DNA of 46,519 bases from Alphaproteobacteria bacterium (lineage in GTDB: Bacteria > Pseudomonadota > Alphaproteobacteria > Caulobacterales > Aquidulcibacteraceae). Made by a program: the position numbers and the translations under genes. The DNA is taken from NCBI GenBank assembly GCA_016124255.1, contig WGOB01000031.1, forward strand, positions 1 through 46,519, read 5' to 3'. Shown in pieces: positions 34,194-42,394 of this stretch (position 1 is its first letter; each line of letters begins with the position of its first letter). The notes beneath the pieces were generated by a model that was not told the DNA's origin, made no database searches, and saw nothing but the letters and a program-made list of their open reading frames with translations.

Positions 34194-36263
34194 CTAGAGC
34201 GTGCCGCTGATCCGCACGCCCCAGAGCGGTCCGAAATTGCGCCGCCGCTCCTCCACGCGGTCGAGCGCCCCGTTGCGGTCGGGCGTGAAGAACCGGCGTT
34301 CGCGCACGAAATCGTTGGCGGTGAGATTGGCGCCGTAGACGCGGATTTTCACGTTGGGAACCGCCGTCGTCTCCACCCAGAGATCGACGAACGGGCCCTC
34401 TTCATACGTGTCGAGTTCATTCAGCCGGTAGGTGACGTTCTCAGCCTCCTTGTAGAAGAAGATCCCCCACGCGAGTTTCTGCGCCGTCAGGTCCTGGCGG
34501 AAATTCCCCTCCACGCGGCTCTGCCGCCAGCCGGAGATGTCGCGGGGCCGGCCGGTCGCGGGATCGGTGACTTCGGACTCTTCCGTCACCGCCGTGAGCG
34601 TCAGCCGCGAATGCGGGAGGAGGAAGCCCAACGGGATCGTCGCGTTGAGCTCCAGCCCCTGCAGCCAGCCGTCGCCGATATTGCCCGGCGCATCGAATTG
34701 CATGCCGGGCGGCCCGACCGGCACCACGTCGCTTGCGTCCTCAAGCCAGTGGCGATAGGCGCGCAGCGAGATCGCGCCGTCCCCGCCATAGCGCCAGTCC
34801 CCCGCCGCCTCGAGCCGCCACGACGTCTCAGGACGCAGATTGGGATTGCCGCCGAACACAATGTCGTCGGCAAGACCGGCCGCGGAAACGAAGTCGCCGA
34901 AGTCGAGCTGATCCACGTCGCGGTAGAAGCGCACGCGCACTTGGTTGCGCGCCCCGATGCGCCGCGTCGCCTGGATCGACGGCTTGATGTAGGCGAGCTC
35001 GGTTTCGAGATTGGTGTCGCCGGTCTGGGTCAGCGTCGAAGTCTCGCCCGCGAGCGTTGCATCGATCGTCCAGCGTGGGCTGGGCCGCACGACGAGCGTG
35101 GCGAACGCTTCCGCGCGTTCTTCCTCAACCAGCACGTTGGCCGAAGGCAACGGCACCGGCACGGGCCCGGCGCCCAGATCTTCGGTCAACGCGAGCCCCG
35201 CGTCGAGCGAGTTGAACGCAGCCTCCCCGCCGATATCGAAACGCGCATAGGGCGCAAGCGGCCATGAAAGCGTCCCGCGCAGAATCGTTTCGCCCGACTC
35301 GTTGCGGCGCACCTGCGCAAGTTCGCCGAGAAACGCGCCGGCCTCGTCGCGGAAGGCGGTGGACTCGTCGGTGTTATAGTTCCGGCGTGTCGCCAGCCCG
35401 ATGAGCTCCAGGTTCACGCGCCCGAAGCTGCGGTCGAAATTGAACCCAACCTCTTCGGTCTGTTCGCGCTCGTGAAAGTCGAACACGAAATCGTCGGTTG
35501 GCGCGCCCGCCGGGTTGAAGCTGGGCGACCACAACACGGTTTGGAAGTCCCAGTACGCGATCTGGCCGTTGACGCGCAACGACCCGCCCGCGAGCGGAAA
35601 TGTCATGTCGCCGTTGGCGGAATCCTCGAAATAGGTGCGCGGCGTGATGTCGTCGCGGCGCTGGATGAGCCCGCCTGCGCTGTCGCGGACGGTGCGGCCC
35701 CCGTCGAGCGGCCGATATTCGCTGTAGTGCGAGGCGCCGACCGAATAATCGAGCTGACCGAAACGACCCGACCAGGACGCCTCGCCGCGCGGCATGTAGC
35801 GGGGCCCTTCCGTGCCTTGAACCTCCGCCTCCCAAACGCCGCTGCCGCCGCTGGGCGTGCGCACCACGTTCACCAGGGTCGATTGGCCGGCTGCGTCCGC
35901 CGTGTCGGCTGCGTCGCGGATCAGCTCGATGTGCGCGACCTGGGACGCCGGAATCCGCGAGAGAATCGAGGACAGGCTTTGGCTTTTGGCGCTCGGGCGG
36001 CGCCCGTCGATGAGCACGTTGCCGACAGCGCCCGAGAACCCGCGGCGATCATCGCCTTCGTCGAGTGTGAAGCCGGGCACGCGCGCGACCATGTCGTTGG
36101 CGGTCTGCGGCGCAAAGCGTGCGAAGAACGCGCCGTCATAGATCACACGGCCATCGGCGCTCGGCGCTGGGCTTTGCGGCGCAGGCGCCGCCTCTTCCGC
36201 CGGCGCCTCCTCGGCGAACGCGGCGCCCGCCGTCGCCAGCAGCATCAAGACGGACCTCTTCAC
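34194..36263 (-). CDS. TonB-dependent receptor
   Basis: This is an outer-membrane beta-barrel of 689 residues for energy-dependent import. GTG 36263 starts a standard signal peptide (KRSVLMLLATAGAAFA) and is preceded by GGGAG; the frame upstream lacks coding character. A plug domain spans about residues 35-140 (NDMVARVPGFTL, GNVLIDGRRPSAKSQSLSS, IPASQVAHIELIRD), followed by a barrel ending GPLWGVRISGTL. The terminal residue is Leu, where Phe or Trp is usual for barrel insertion. I see no clear TonB box. Its substrate (siderophore, sugar, peptide or other) is unknown. No linked regulator or inner-membrane transporter is next to it; the ArsR gene lies 120 bases downstream. Confidence 0.9.
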   Translation of the reverse strand: MKRSVLMLLATAGAAFAEEAPAEEAAPAPQSPAPSADGRVIYDGAFFARFAPQTANDMVARVPGFTLDEGDDRRGFSGAVGNVLIDGRRPSAKSQSLSSILSRIPASQVAHIELIRDAADTADAAGQSTLVNVVRTPSGGSGVWEAEVQGTEGPRYMPRGEASWSGRFGQLDYSVGASHYSEYRPLDGGRTVRDSAGGLIQRRDDITPRTYFEDSANGDMTFPLAGGSLRVNGQIAYWDFQTVLWSPSFNPAGAPTDDFVFDFHEREQTEEVGFNFDRSFGRVNLELIGLATRRNYNTDESTAFRDEAGAFLGELAQVRRNESGETILRGTLSWPLAPYARFDIGGEAAFNSLDAGLALTEDLGAGPVPVPLPSANVLVEEERAEAFATLVVRPSPRWTIDATLAGETSTLTQTGDTNLETELAYIKPSIQATRRIGARNQVRVRFYRDVDQLDFGDFVSAAGLADDIVFGGNPNLRPETSWRLEAAGDWRYGGDGAISLRAYRHWLEDASDVVPVGPPGMQFDAPGNIGDGWLQGLELNATIPLGFLLPHSRLTLTAVTEESEVTDPATGRPRDISGWRQSRVEGNFRQDLTAQKLAWGIFFYKEAENVTYRLNELDTYEEGPFVDLWVETTAVPNVKIRVYGANLTANDFVRERRFFTPDRNGALDRVEERRRNFGPLWGVRISGTL

Positions 36264-36641
36264 ACAGCGCTCCCCTCGCGCGGGCCATATCGAAAAACGA
36301 AACATGTTTATTGAAAAACGGCGAAAACCGGGCGCGGCCTTCACCGTTCGTCGCAAACACGCCCTCACCGCTCATGGGCCTTGTTGTGCGGAGATGCGCG
36401 CGGTCTCGCCTGTGGATGCGTCGTCGTCGCCGCGGGCGGCAGCGGCGTGAGCGTTCAGCGCGCGCGATTGTTGCGGAGTCGGCGTAACGCGTCGAAAGCG
36501 GACGGCGTGAAGCGTGGCGGCGCAGGCGGGTCGTGCCCCAGCGAGTCGAACCAGCGAGTCGGGCGGTGCGTCCGCAAAGAGAAACGCCGCGGGGTCTCCC
36601 CCGCGGCGTTCCCAAACTCAACTTCGCTTTCGCGAAGCGGC
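36264..36641. other. Intergenic region upstream of TonB-dependent receptor
   Basis: This 378-base stretch holds the receptor's leader and presumed promoter, on the minus strand near 36270-36330, where the sequence is AT-richer (runs such as GTTTTTC). It also holds a direct repeat of CCAGCGAGTCG (36538-36548 and 36551-36561) and the terminator of the microprotein gene at 36583-36610. I found no tRNA fold or supported reading frame in it. Confidence 0.5.
36583..36610 (-). terminator. Intrinsic terminator of the Lys/Ala microprotein gene
   Basis: A perfect 12-pair stem, AACGCCGCGGGG and its complement around a TCTC loop on the plus strand, lies 31 bases beyond the microprotein stop. Read on the minus strand it is followed by TCTCTTTG, a partial T-tract. 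It is the strongest intrinsic terminator candidate in the window. Confidence 0.72.
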
Positions 36642-36719
36642 CTACTTCTTCTTCTTCGCGGCCTTCTTCGCGGCAGGCTTTGCGGCCTTCTTCGCGACTT
36701 TCTTCTTTGCAGCAGCCAT
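36642..36719 (-). CDS. Lys/Ala-rich 25-residue microprotein, histone H1-tail-like
   Basis: The minus strand encodes a 25-residue peptide, beginning MAAAKKKVAKKAAK and ending in KKKK, with 12 Lys and 10 Ala. Such AKK-type repeats resemble the C-terminal tails of histone H1 and of bacterial H1-like proteins and would bind DNA or RNA electrostatically; this is inference from composition. GGGGAGC lies about seven bases before the ATG, and a strong terminator follows, so the unit looks like a complete small gene. An inverted repeat, GTGAGT-gacg-ACTCAC, sits upstream at 36740-36755. It lies 76 bases downstream of tldD on the same strand. It is too short for routine gene calling. Confidence 0.68.
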   Translation of the reverse strand: MAAAKKKVAKKAAKPAAKKAAKKKK

Positions 36720-36739
36720 CGTTATTGCTCCCCGAAATG

Positions 36740-36755
36740 GTGAGTGACGACTCAC
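36740..36755. promoter_or_regulatory. Inverted repeat upstream of microprotein gene
   Basis: GTGAGT-gacg-ACTCAC lies 20 bases upstream of the microprotein ATG, in the gap between it and tldD. It may be an operator or an mRNA leader hairpin. No assigned regulator. Confidence 0.4.
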
Positions 36756-36795
36756 GTATCTAATGAGAGTCGCGAAAAGTAAACTGTGCGAAGCT

Positions 36796-38214
36796 TCACG
36801 CGCCGCCGATTGTCAGACCAGTGATGTAAAGCGACGGCTGTCCCACGCCCACCGGCACGCTCTGTCCGCCCTTGCCGCACGTGCCCACGCCTTCGTCCAG
36901 CTTGAGATCGTTGCCCACCATCGTGACGCGCGTGAGCGCGGAGGGGCCGTCTCCGATCAGGGTCGCTCCTTTGATCGGCGAAACGATCGCGCCGTTCTCA
37001 ACGAGATACGCTTCGGTGCATTGGAACACGAACTTGCCGGACGTGATGTCCACCTGGCCCCCGCCAAAGTTCACCGCGTAGACGCCGCGCTTAAGGCTGG
37101 CGAGGATCTCAGCCGGCTCATGCGCGCCCGCGGCCATGAAGGTGTTGGTCATACGCGGCATCGGGCGATGGGCGTAGGATTCGCGGCGGCCGTTGCCGGT
37201 CGGCGCCACGCCCATCAGCCGCGCATTCATGCGATCCTGCAAATACCCTTTCAAAACGCCGTTTTCGATGAGCACGGTGCGTCCGGTCGGGGTGCCTTCA
37301 TCATCGATCGTGAGCGAGCCGCGGCGGTTCTCGAACGTCCCCTCGTCGATCACGGTGACGCCGGGCGAGGCGACCCGCTCGCCGATCTTGCCGGCGAAGG
37401 CGGAGGTTCCCTTGCGGTTGAAATCGCCTTCAAGGCCGTGGCCCACCGCCTCGTGCAGCAACACGCCCGGCCAGCCGGGACCCAACACGACGTCCATCTC
37501 GCCCGTCGGCGCAGGTACGGCGTCGAGGTTCACAAGCGCGATCCGCAACGCTTCGTCAGCCAAAGCTTTCCACCGCTCGGGCCGAATGAAAACATCATAG
37601 GCCTCGCGTCCGCCTGCGCCCGCGGAGCCGGACTCGCGGCGTCCGTCGCGCTCCACCGTGATCGACACGTTCACGCGCACCAGCGGCCGCGCGTCCTCGT
37701 AGCGTGCGCCATCGGGCCGCAGGATCGTGACGCCGCGGCGCGAGCCCGCGAGCGACGCCGCCACCTGCACCACGCGCGGATCCTTCGCGCGCGCATAGGC
37801 GTCGATCTCCGCGAGCAAAGCGGTCTTGTCAGTGAACGCAGGCGCTTCAAGCGGATCGAGATCGGCGTAGAGCTTGCGATTCGTCCGGGGCGGTGCGGCG
37901 TCCAAGACCCCTTCGCCGCCGCGCTTCACACTCGCCGCAGCGTCCGCCGCACGCGCGATCGCGTCGGTGTCGAACACGCTCGCGTGCCCATATCCAGCGC
38001 GCTCGCCGCTCACCACACGCAGTCCGAAGCCCTGCGTGGCGTCATAAGAGGCTGATTTCAGACGGCCGTCGTCCCACAGAAACGATTCCGAGCGGCTGTC
38101 TTCAACGAAGAGCTCCGCGTCGTCGGCGCCATGCGCCGCGTCCGCCAGAATTTTCTCAGCCGCGCCCCAGTCCAGTTCCGCGGCTTTTTCCGCCGCGCTC
38201 ACGCCATCCGCCAT
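36796..38214 (-). CDS. tldD: TldD metalloprotease subunit
   Basis: TldD is the zinc-binding half of the TldD/TldE heterodimeric protease. The 472-residue product is of normal length and has the zinc motif HEAVGH (254-259) in LLHEAVGHGLEGDFNRKG. Further family blocks are NGRRESYAHRPMPRMTNTF and, near the C-terminus, GTCGKGGQSVPVGVGQPS, whose Cys is expected to be the further zinc ligand. AAGGAG precedes ATG 38214. Its partner gene (pmbA/tldE) is at 13983-15332. The M23 peptidase gene lies 66 bases upstream on the same strand and may be in the same transcript. Confidence 0.95.
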   Translation of the reverse strand: MADGVSAAEKAAELDWGAAEKILADAAHGADDAELFVEDSRSESFLWDDGRLKSASYDATQGFGLRVVSGERAGYGHASVFDTDAIARAADAAASVKRGGEGVLDAAPPRTNRKLYADLDPLEAPAFTDKTALLAEIDAYARAKDPRVVQVAASLAGSRRGVTILRPDGARYEDARPLVRVNVSITVERDGRRESGSAGAGGREAYDVFIRPERWKALADEALRIALVNLDAVPAPTGEMDVVLGPGWPGVLLHEAVGHGLEGDFNRKGTSAFAGKIGERVASPGVTVIDEGTFENRRGSLTIDDEGTPTGRTVLIENGVLKGYLQDRMNARLMGVAPTGNGRRESYAHRPMPRMTNTFMAAGAHEPAEILASLKRGVYAVNFGGGQVDITSGKFVFQCTEAYLVENGAIVSPIKGATLIGDGPSALTRVTMVGNDLKLDEGVGTCGKGGQSVPVGVGQPSLYITGLTIGGA

Positions 38215-38280
38215 GTCGGCTCCTTGAGAAATTGGGCTCGTTCAGGATGCACATAGGAAGTCTGCACCTTCGGCGCCGGC

Positions 38281-39306
38281 CTACGTACCGCTCGCCAGCG
38301 CGCGCCGCGCCTCGGCAAGGCCGAGGATGGCGAAGGCGGGGTCGAGATTGCGGTCCCGCCACTTGAGCCGCCAGCACAGATGCGGACCAGTCGTACGCCC
38401 GCTCGAACCGACCGCGCCGATCACCTGCCCCTGCGTGACGGCGTCGCCGGCGCGCACATCGAGCCGGCTCATGTGCAGATACATCGAGATCAGGCCCTGG
38501 CCGTGATCGATGAGAACGAGGCCGCCCTCGAAATGCAGATCCGGTTCCGCCAAGGACACCACGCCGCCGGCGGGCGCGCGGATCGGCGTGCCGGTCGGCA
38601 TGGCGATATCGACGCCGTAGTGTGGGCTCCGCGGCTCCCCGTTGAGCACGCGCTGATTGCCCCAGGACGAGGAGATGCGCCCTTCCACCGGCCACCTGAA
38701 CCCGTCGAGCCAGCCTTCCGCGTTGGCGCGCGATGCGAAGCCGACGTTCTTGATATCGCGCTCGCGCGCAATGCGGGCGAGCACCGCCGGGTCGGTCGGC
38801 GTCACCGTCTGCGGCGGCAGGCCGTCCACGCGCTGCACATCGAACGAACGCGGCAGGATCACGAACGACTCGCGCGCCGCAGCGGCGCCCGCGCGCGCCT
38901 CAACAACGCTCTCGCCGGGCGAATCGCGATCGAAGCCGATGACGGCCCAGCCGTTGGCGTCGGCTGCGCCGCGATCGGCGCCGTCGACGACGATGCGCGC
39001 GCCTGGCTGCGTCCGGCAGAGCGCGGCGCCGCCTTGTTGAAACGCCCCGGCGCAGCGAAGCGTAAGGTCGCGCGGCGCGGGGCTTGCCCCGATCGGCTGC
39101 AGCGTCGGCGCGGCGACTGCGTCGGTGTGGCCGGCGGCCAGCGGCTGCGCCACCGTGGGATCAAACACCGGCGCGGTCGCCGCCGGCGGAGGCGCGGGCG
39201 CGGGCGTCTCCACGATCGGTTCTGCAACGGGCTGGGGCTCAGGCGGCGTCTCCGCCGCAGCGCAACCTGCGAGCGCGATCAGCGCCGCCGCGAGCAACCG
39301 CTTCAT
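38281..39306 (-). CDS. M23 family metallopeptidase lipoprotein
   Basis: This is a LytM/M23-type peptidoglycan endopeptidase homologue of 341 residues. The lipobox LAGC (Cys15) indicates a lipoprotein. A Pro/Ala linker and an uncharacterised middle region precede the M23 domain (about 205-320): HYGVD (His229, Asp233), YLHMS (His278) and GPHLCW (His309, then Cys311). In active enzymes the last motif is HxH, with the second His a zinc ligand; here it is Cys, which may still bind zinc. GGAGGTG fixes ATG 39306, which overlaps the DUF2093 stop by four bases. It may cut peptidoglycan or act as a regulator of amidases. Confidence 0.9.
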   Translation of the reverse strand: MKRLLAAALIALAGCAAAETPPEPQPVAEPIVETPAPAPPPAATAPVFDPTVAQPLAAGHTDAVAAPTLQPIGASPAPRDLTLRCAGAFQQGGAALCRTQPGARIVVDGADRGAADANGWAVIGFDRDSPGESVVEARAGAAAARESFVILPRSFDVQRVDGLPPQTVTPTDPAVLARIARERDIKNVGFASRANAEGWLDGFRWPVEGRISSSWGNQRVLNGEPRSPHYGVDIAMPTGTPIRAPAGGVVSLAEPDLHFEGGLVLIDHGQGLISMYLHMSRLDVRAGDAVTQGQVIGAVGSSGRTTGPHLCWRLKWRDRNLDPAFAILGLAEARRALASGT

Positions 39307-39518
39307 GGCTTCACCTCCAGCGCGCGCCAGCGCTGCATCGCTTCCTCCGGGCCGCGATAGGCTTCCTGCAGGTCCACGTTCCAATAGCGCAGTTCATCGA
39401 GCGGGATATGCGCCCCGCTCACCGCGCACCGGACATAATAGCCCTGCCGGAGGATGGTGAAATCGTTGTCCTCGTACCGAAGCACCGCCTCCGGCCCGCC
39501 GAGCTCATGTTTGTTCAT
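39303..39518 (-). CDS. DUF2093 protein
   Basis: The 71-residue product belongs to DUF2093, a short alphaproteobacterial family without known function. It contains EAVLRYEDNDFTILRQGYYVRCAVSGAHIPLDELRYW as its core and ends in a helix with GPEEAMQRWRAL. The compact strand-rich core with one Cys gives no catalytic hint. Its gene lies between xseA (37 bases upstream) and the M23 peptidase gene (four-base overlap), all on the minus strand, so xseA-DUF2093-M23 probably form an operon. In other alphaproteobacteria DUF2093 genes are often near lpxK, a link not seen here. Confidence 0.9.
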   Translation of the reverse strand: MNKHELGGPEAVLRYEDNDFTILRQGYYVRCAVSGAHIPLDELRYWNVDLQEAYRGPEEAMQRWRALEVKP

Positions 39519-39555
39519 CGCGATCGCCTTTGGCCGATTCTACGTCTGCAGGAGC

Positions 39556-40950
39556 TTAGAACAAGGACCCTTGGCCGCCGCCGTCCTTCCGGGTCGGCTT
39601 CTTGCGGTCCCCCCCGATCGTGGCGGGCGCCTCGCCGTCGGCGAACGTCAGCGACACCGCATCGCCGGACGCCAGATCCTTCGCCGCCCGCACCAGCTTG
39701 CCGTCGCGCTGCACCATTGCGAAGCCGCGCGCGAGCGTCGCCTTGTGCGAGAGCGTTTCCAGCATGCGCGCGCACGCCTCCAGCGCGTCGCGCTTCTGCT
39801 TCAGCATCCGCGTCGCAGCGTGGCCGAGACGCGTGACTTGCTCAGCGAGCCGCTCGCGGCGCTTGGCGACGTCTCGGGTCAGCGCGTCGGGCCGCAGCCG
39901 CCCGGCGATGCGGTCGAAACTTGACTGCGCGGCGCGCACATTGGCCCGCAGCGCATAGCCGAGCTTGTCGCCGACGCGATCGAGCCGTTGCTGCGCCGGG
40001 CCGAGCAGCGTCTCCGGCCGCGGCAAACGCGCGGTGATTGCACGCAGATGCGCCCGGCGCAGATCGACGCCGCGGACAAGGCCCGTGCCAAGCCGCGCGC
40101 CGAGCGTGCTCACGCGCTCGATCAGTTCGGCCCGCACCGGCACCGCGCGCTCGGCCGCGGCGGTGGGCGTGGGCGCGCGCAGATCGGAGGCGAAGTCGAT
40201 CAGCGTCGTATCCGTCTCGTGGCCCACCGCGGAGATCAGCGGGATCACGCTCGCGGCTGCGGCGCGCACCACCGGCTCTTCGTTGAACGCCCAAAGATCT
40301 TCGATCGAACCGCCCCCGCGCGCCACGATCAGCACATCGGGGCGGATCTCGCCTTCGAGTGCATTGAAGCCGCGGATGGCGTTGGCGATTTGCGCAGCGG
40401 CGTACTCGCCCTGGACCAGCACCGGCCAGAGAATCACACGCCGCGGAAACCGCTCCTCCAACCGATGCAGGATGTCGCGGATCACGGCGCCGGACGGCGA
40501 CGTCACCACCCCGATCACCCGCGGCAACATCGGGATAGGCTTCTTCCGGGCGCTGTCGAAGAGCCCCTCCGCCGCGAGGCGCGCCTTCAGTTTCTCCAGC
40601 TGCGCCAGCAACGCGCCGACGCCGGCGGGCTCGAGACGATCCGCAATCAACTGATACTGCGAGCGCCCGGGGAAAGTCGTAAGGCGGCCCTCGGCGATCA
40701 CCTCAAGCCCTTCCTCCGGCTTGAACTTCAAGTGCTGGACATTCGATTTCCACATCACCAGGGAGAGAGCCGCCTGGTCATCCTTCAGATCGACGTAGAG
40801 ATGGCCCGACCGCGCAATCAGCGTACGCCCCAATTCGCCGCGCACGCGCACGCGCTCGAAACTGCTTTCCATCGTGCGCTTCACCGCCTGGGCGAGCTCC
40901 GAGACGGAGAGCTCCGGCAGATTGGAGACGGCGGGGGCGGAATCGGCCAT
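39556..40950 (-). CDS. xseA: Exodeoxyribonuclease VII large subunit
   Basis: XseA with the small subunit XseB degrades single-stranded DNA in both directions in mismatch and recombination repair. The 464-residue protein has an N-terminal OB-fold (about 10-105; VRGELGRTLIARSGHLYVDL, FPGRSQYQLI), the catalytic core with GVVTSPSGAVIRDI, ARGGGSIEDLWAFN and SAVGHETDTTLIDF, and a long coiled-coil region. The last 20 residues are Gly/Lys-rich and end QGSLF. ATG 40950 was chosen; another in-frame ATG lies at 40959, and neither has a strong Shine-Dalgarno. It is divergent from purD over about 100 bases. xseB is not in the window. Confidence 0.95.
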   Translation of the reverse strand: MADSAPAVSNLPELSVSELAQAVKRTMESSFERVRVRGELGRTLIARSGHLYVDLKDDQAALSLVMWKSNVQHLKFKPEEGLEVIAEGRLTTFPGRSQYQLIADRLEPAGVGALLAQLEKLKARLAAEGLFDSARKKPIPMLPRVIGVVTSPSGAVIRDILHRLEERFPRRVILWPVLVQGEYAAAQIANAIRGFNALEGEIRPDVLIVARGGGSIEDLWAFNEEPVVRAAAASVIPLISAVGHETDTTLIDFASDLRAPTPTAAAERAVPVRAELIERVSTLGARLGTGLVRGVDLRRAHLRAITARLPRPETLLGPAQQRLDRVGDKLGYALRANVRAAQSSFDRIAGRLRPDALTRDVAKRRERLAEQVTRLGHAATRMLKQKRDALEACARMLETLSHKATLARGFAMVQRDGKLVRAAKDLASGDAVSLTFADGEAPATIGGDRKKPTRKDGGGQGSLF

Positions 40951-41056
40951 GGCTCTCATATAGGCGACTCGCGCCCCGCAATCGCCTGTCGCCCCCACCT
41001 GCGCTTGCGCGCGGGGCGCTTCTAGCCCACCCCTTCGCCAGGACGAGTCGCAAGCC

Positions 41057-42334
41057 ATGAAGGTTCTGATTGTCGGCGGCGGCGGACGCGAGCATGGGCT
41101 CGGCTGGAAGCTTGCGCAAAGCCCGCTGGTGGAGGCGGTCATCGCCGCGCCGGGCAATCCGGGGCTGGCCGACCTCGGGCGTTGCGCGCCGGTCAAGGCT
41201 GAGGACGTGGCAGAGATCGCCGCCCTCGCCGTGCGCGAACAGATAGGGCTCGTCGTGATCGGGCCCGAGGCGCCGCTGGCGGCGGGGCTCGCAGATCGGC
41301 TGGCGGCCGTGGGTGTGCCGGTGTTCGGACCCAGCGCGGCGGCAGCCGAACTCGAATCCTCAAAAGCATTCTCCAAGGAATTCTGCGCCCGCCACGCCAT
41401 CCCGTCCGCCGGCTACAAAGTCTTCGACGACGCCGTGCGCGCCAAAGCCTATCTCGGCGAACGCGAGCCGCCATTCGTCATCAAGGCCGACGGCCTCGCG
41501 TCGGGAAAGGGCGTCGTCATCGCCGAGACCCGCGCAGAGGCGGACGCGGCGGTCGATCAGATCCTGTTCCTGCGCAAGTTCGGCACGGCGGGACAGCGCA
41601 TCGTGATCGAGGATTTTCTGCCCGGCGAGGAAGCGAGCTTCTTTGCGCTCTGCGACGGCGAGACGGCGATGCCGCTGATCGCGGCGCAGGATCACAAGCG
41701 CGCGTTTGACGACGACAAAGGTCCCAACACTGGCGGCATGGGCGCCTACAGCCCCGCGCCGGTCTTCACCGATGCGGTCCGCGATCAGACGATGGAGCGG
41801 ATCATCCTGCCGGCGGTGCGCGGCATGAAGGCCGAAGGACGCCCATTCAAGGGCGTGTTGTTCGCCGGCCTGATGATCAGCGCCGACGGGCCCAAGCTCA
41901 TCGAGTTCAATGTCCGCTTCGGCGATCCCGAATGCGAAGTGCTGATGCGCCGGCTCAAGAGCGATCTCGCGCCGCTCCTGCTCGCATGCGCTGAGGGGAC
42001 GCTTGCGGCCGCGCCGCCGCCGGACTGGGATCCGCGCCCCTGCGCGACCGTGATCTTCGCCGCCAACGGCTACCCCGACGAGCCGCTGACCGGGTCGGTT
42101 GTTCGCGGCGTGGAGCGCGCCGATGCGGTTGAAGATGTCGTCGTCTTCCACGCAGGCACCCGCCGTGACGAGGACGGCCTCCTCCGCGCCAACGGCGGAC
42201 GCGTGCTGGCGGTCACCGCGCTCGGCGACACCCTCGCGCACGCCCTCGCCGGCGCCTATCACGCGCTCGAACGGATCGACTGGCCCGGCGGCTTCTACCG
42301 TCGCGATATCGGCTGGCGCGCGCTGAAGCGCTGA
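41057..42334 (+). CDS. purD: Phosphoribosylamine-glycine ligase (GAR synthetase)
   Basis: PurD is an ATP-grasp enzyme that joins phosphoribosylamine and glycine in purine synthesis. The 425-residue protein has the N-terminal KVLIVGGGGREHGLGWKL, the ATP-grasp core with FVIKADGLASGKGVVIAE, EDFLPGEEASFFALCDG, and the PurD signature FNVRFGDPECEVLM. It ends with the typical RRDIGWRAL. The length is standard. The divergent arrangement with xseA is common in alphaproteobacteria. The ATG at 41057 follows AGGACGAG at moderate distance. Confidence 0.96.
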   Translation: MKVLIVGGGGREHGLGWKLAQSPLVEAVIAAPGNPGLADLGRCAPVKAEDVAEIAALAVREQIGLVVIGPEAPLAAGLADRLAAVGVPVFGPSAAAAELESSKAFSKEFCARHAIPSAGYKVFDDAVRAKAYLGEREPPFVIKADGLASGKGVVIAETRAEADAAVDQILFLRKFGTAGQRIVIEDFLPGEEASFFALCDGETAMPLIAAQDHKRAFDDDKGPNTGGMGAYSPAPVFTDAVRDQTMERIILPAVRGMKAEGRPFKGVLFAGLMISADGPKLIEFNVRFGDPECEVLMRRLKSDLAPLLLACAEGTLAAAPPPDWDPRPCATVIFAANGYPDEPLTGSVVRGVERADAVEDVVVFHAGTRRDEDGLLRANGGRVLAVTALGDTLAHALAGAYHALERIDWPGGFYRRDIGWRALKR

Positions 42335-42366
42335 CGCCGCCGCCGCTTGCCCTCCACGCGCGAGCG

Positions 42367-42378
42367 TTCTTTAAAGAA
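42367..42378. promoter_or_regulatory. Palindrome before phosphotransferase gene
   Basis: TTCTTTAAAGAA is a perfect 12-base AT-rich palindrome ending 16 bases before the ATG at 42395 and just before its GGAGGA. It could be an operator overlapping the promoter of this gene. No regulator gene adjoins, so identity is open. Confidence 0.35.
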
Positions 42379-42394
42379 GGGCGGAGGAACGCCC

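Noticed and set aside
36264-36641. A tRNA or structured RNA in the gap upstream of the TonB-dependent receptor
   Set aside because: A GTTCGAC string on the minus strand resembled a T-loop, but no flanking stems or cloverleaf could be built.
40964-41051. Separated inverted repeat GCGACTCG and CGAGTCGC in the xseA/purD gap
   Set aside because: Eight-base arms 72 bases apart are expected by chance in GC-rich DNA.
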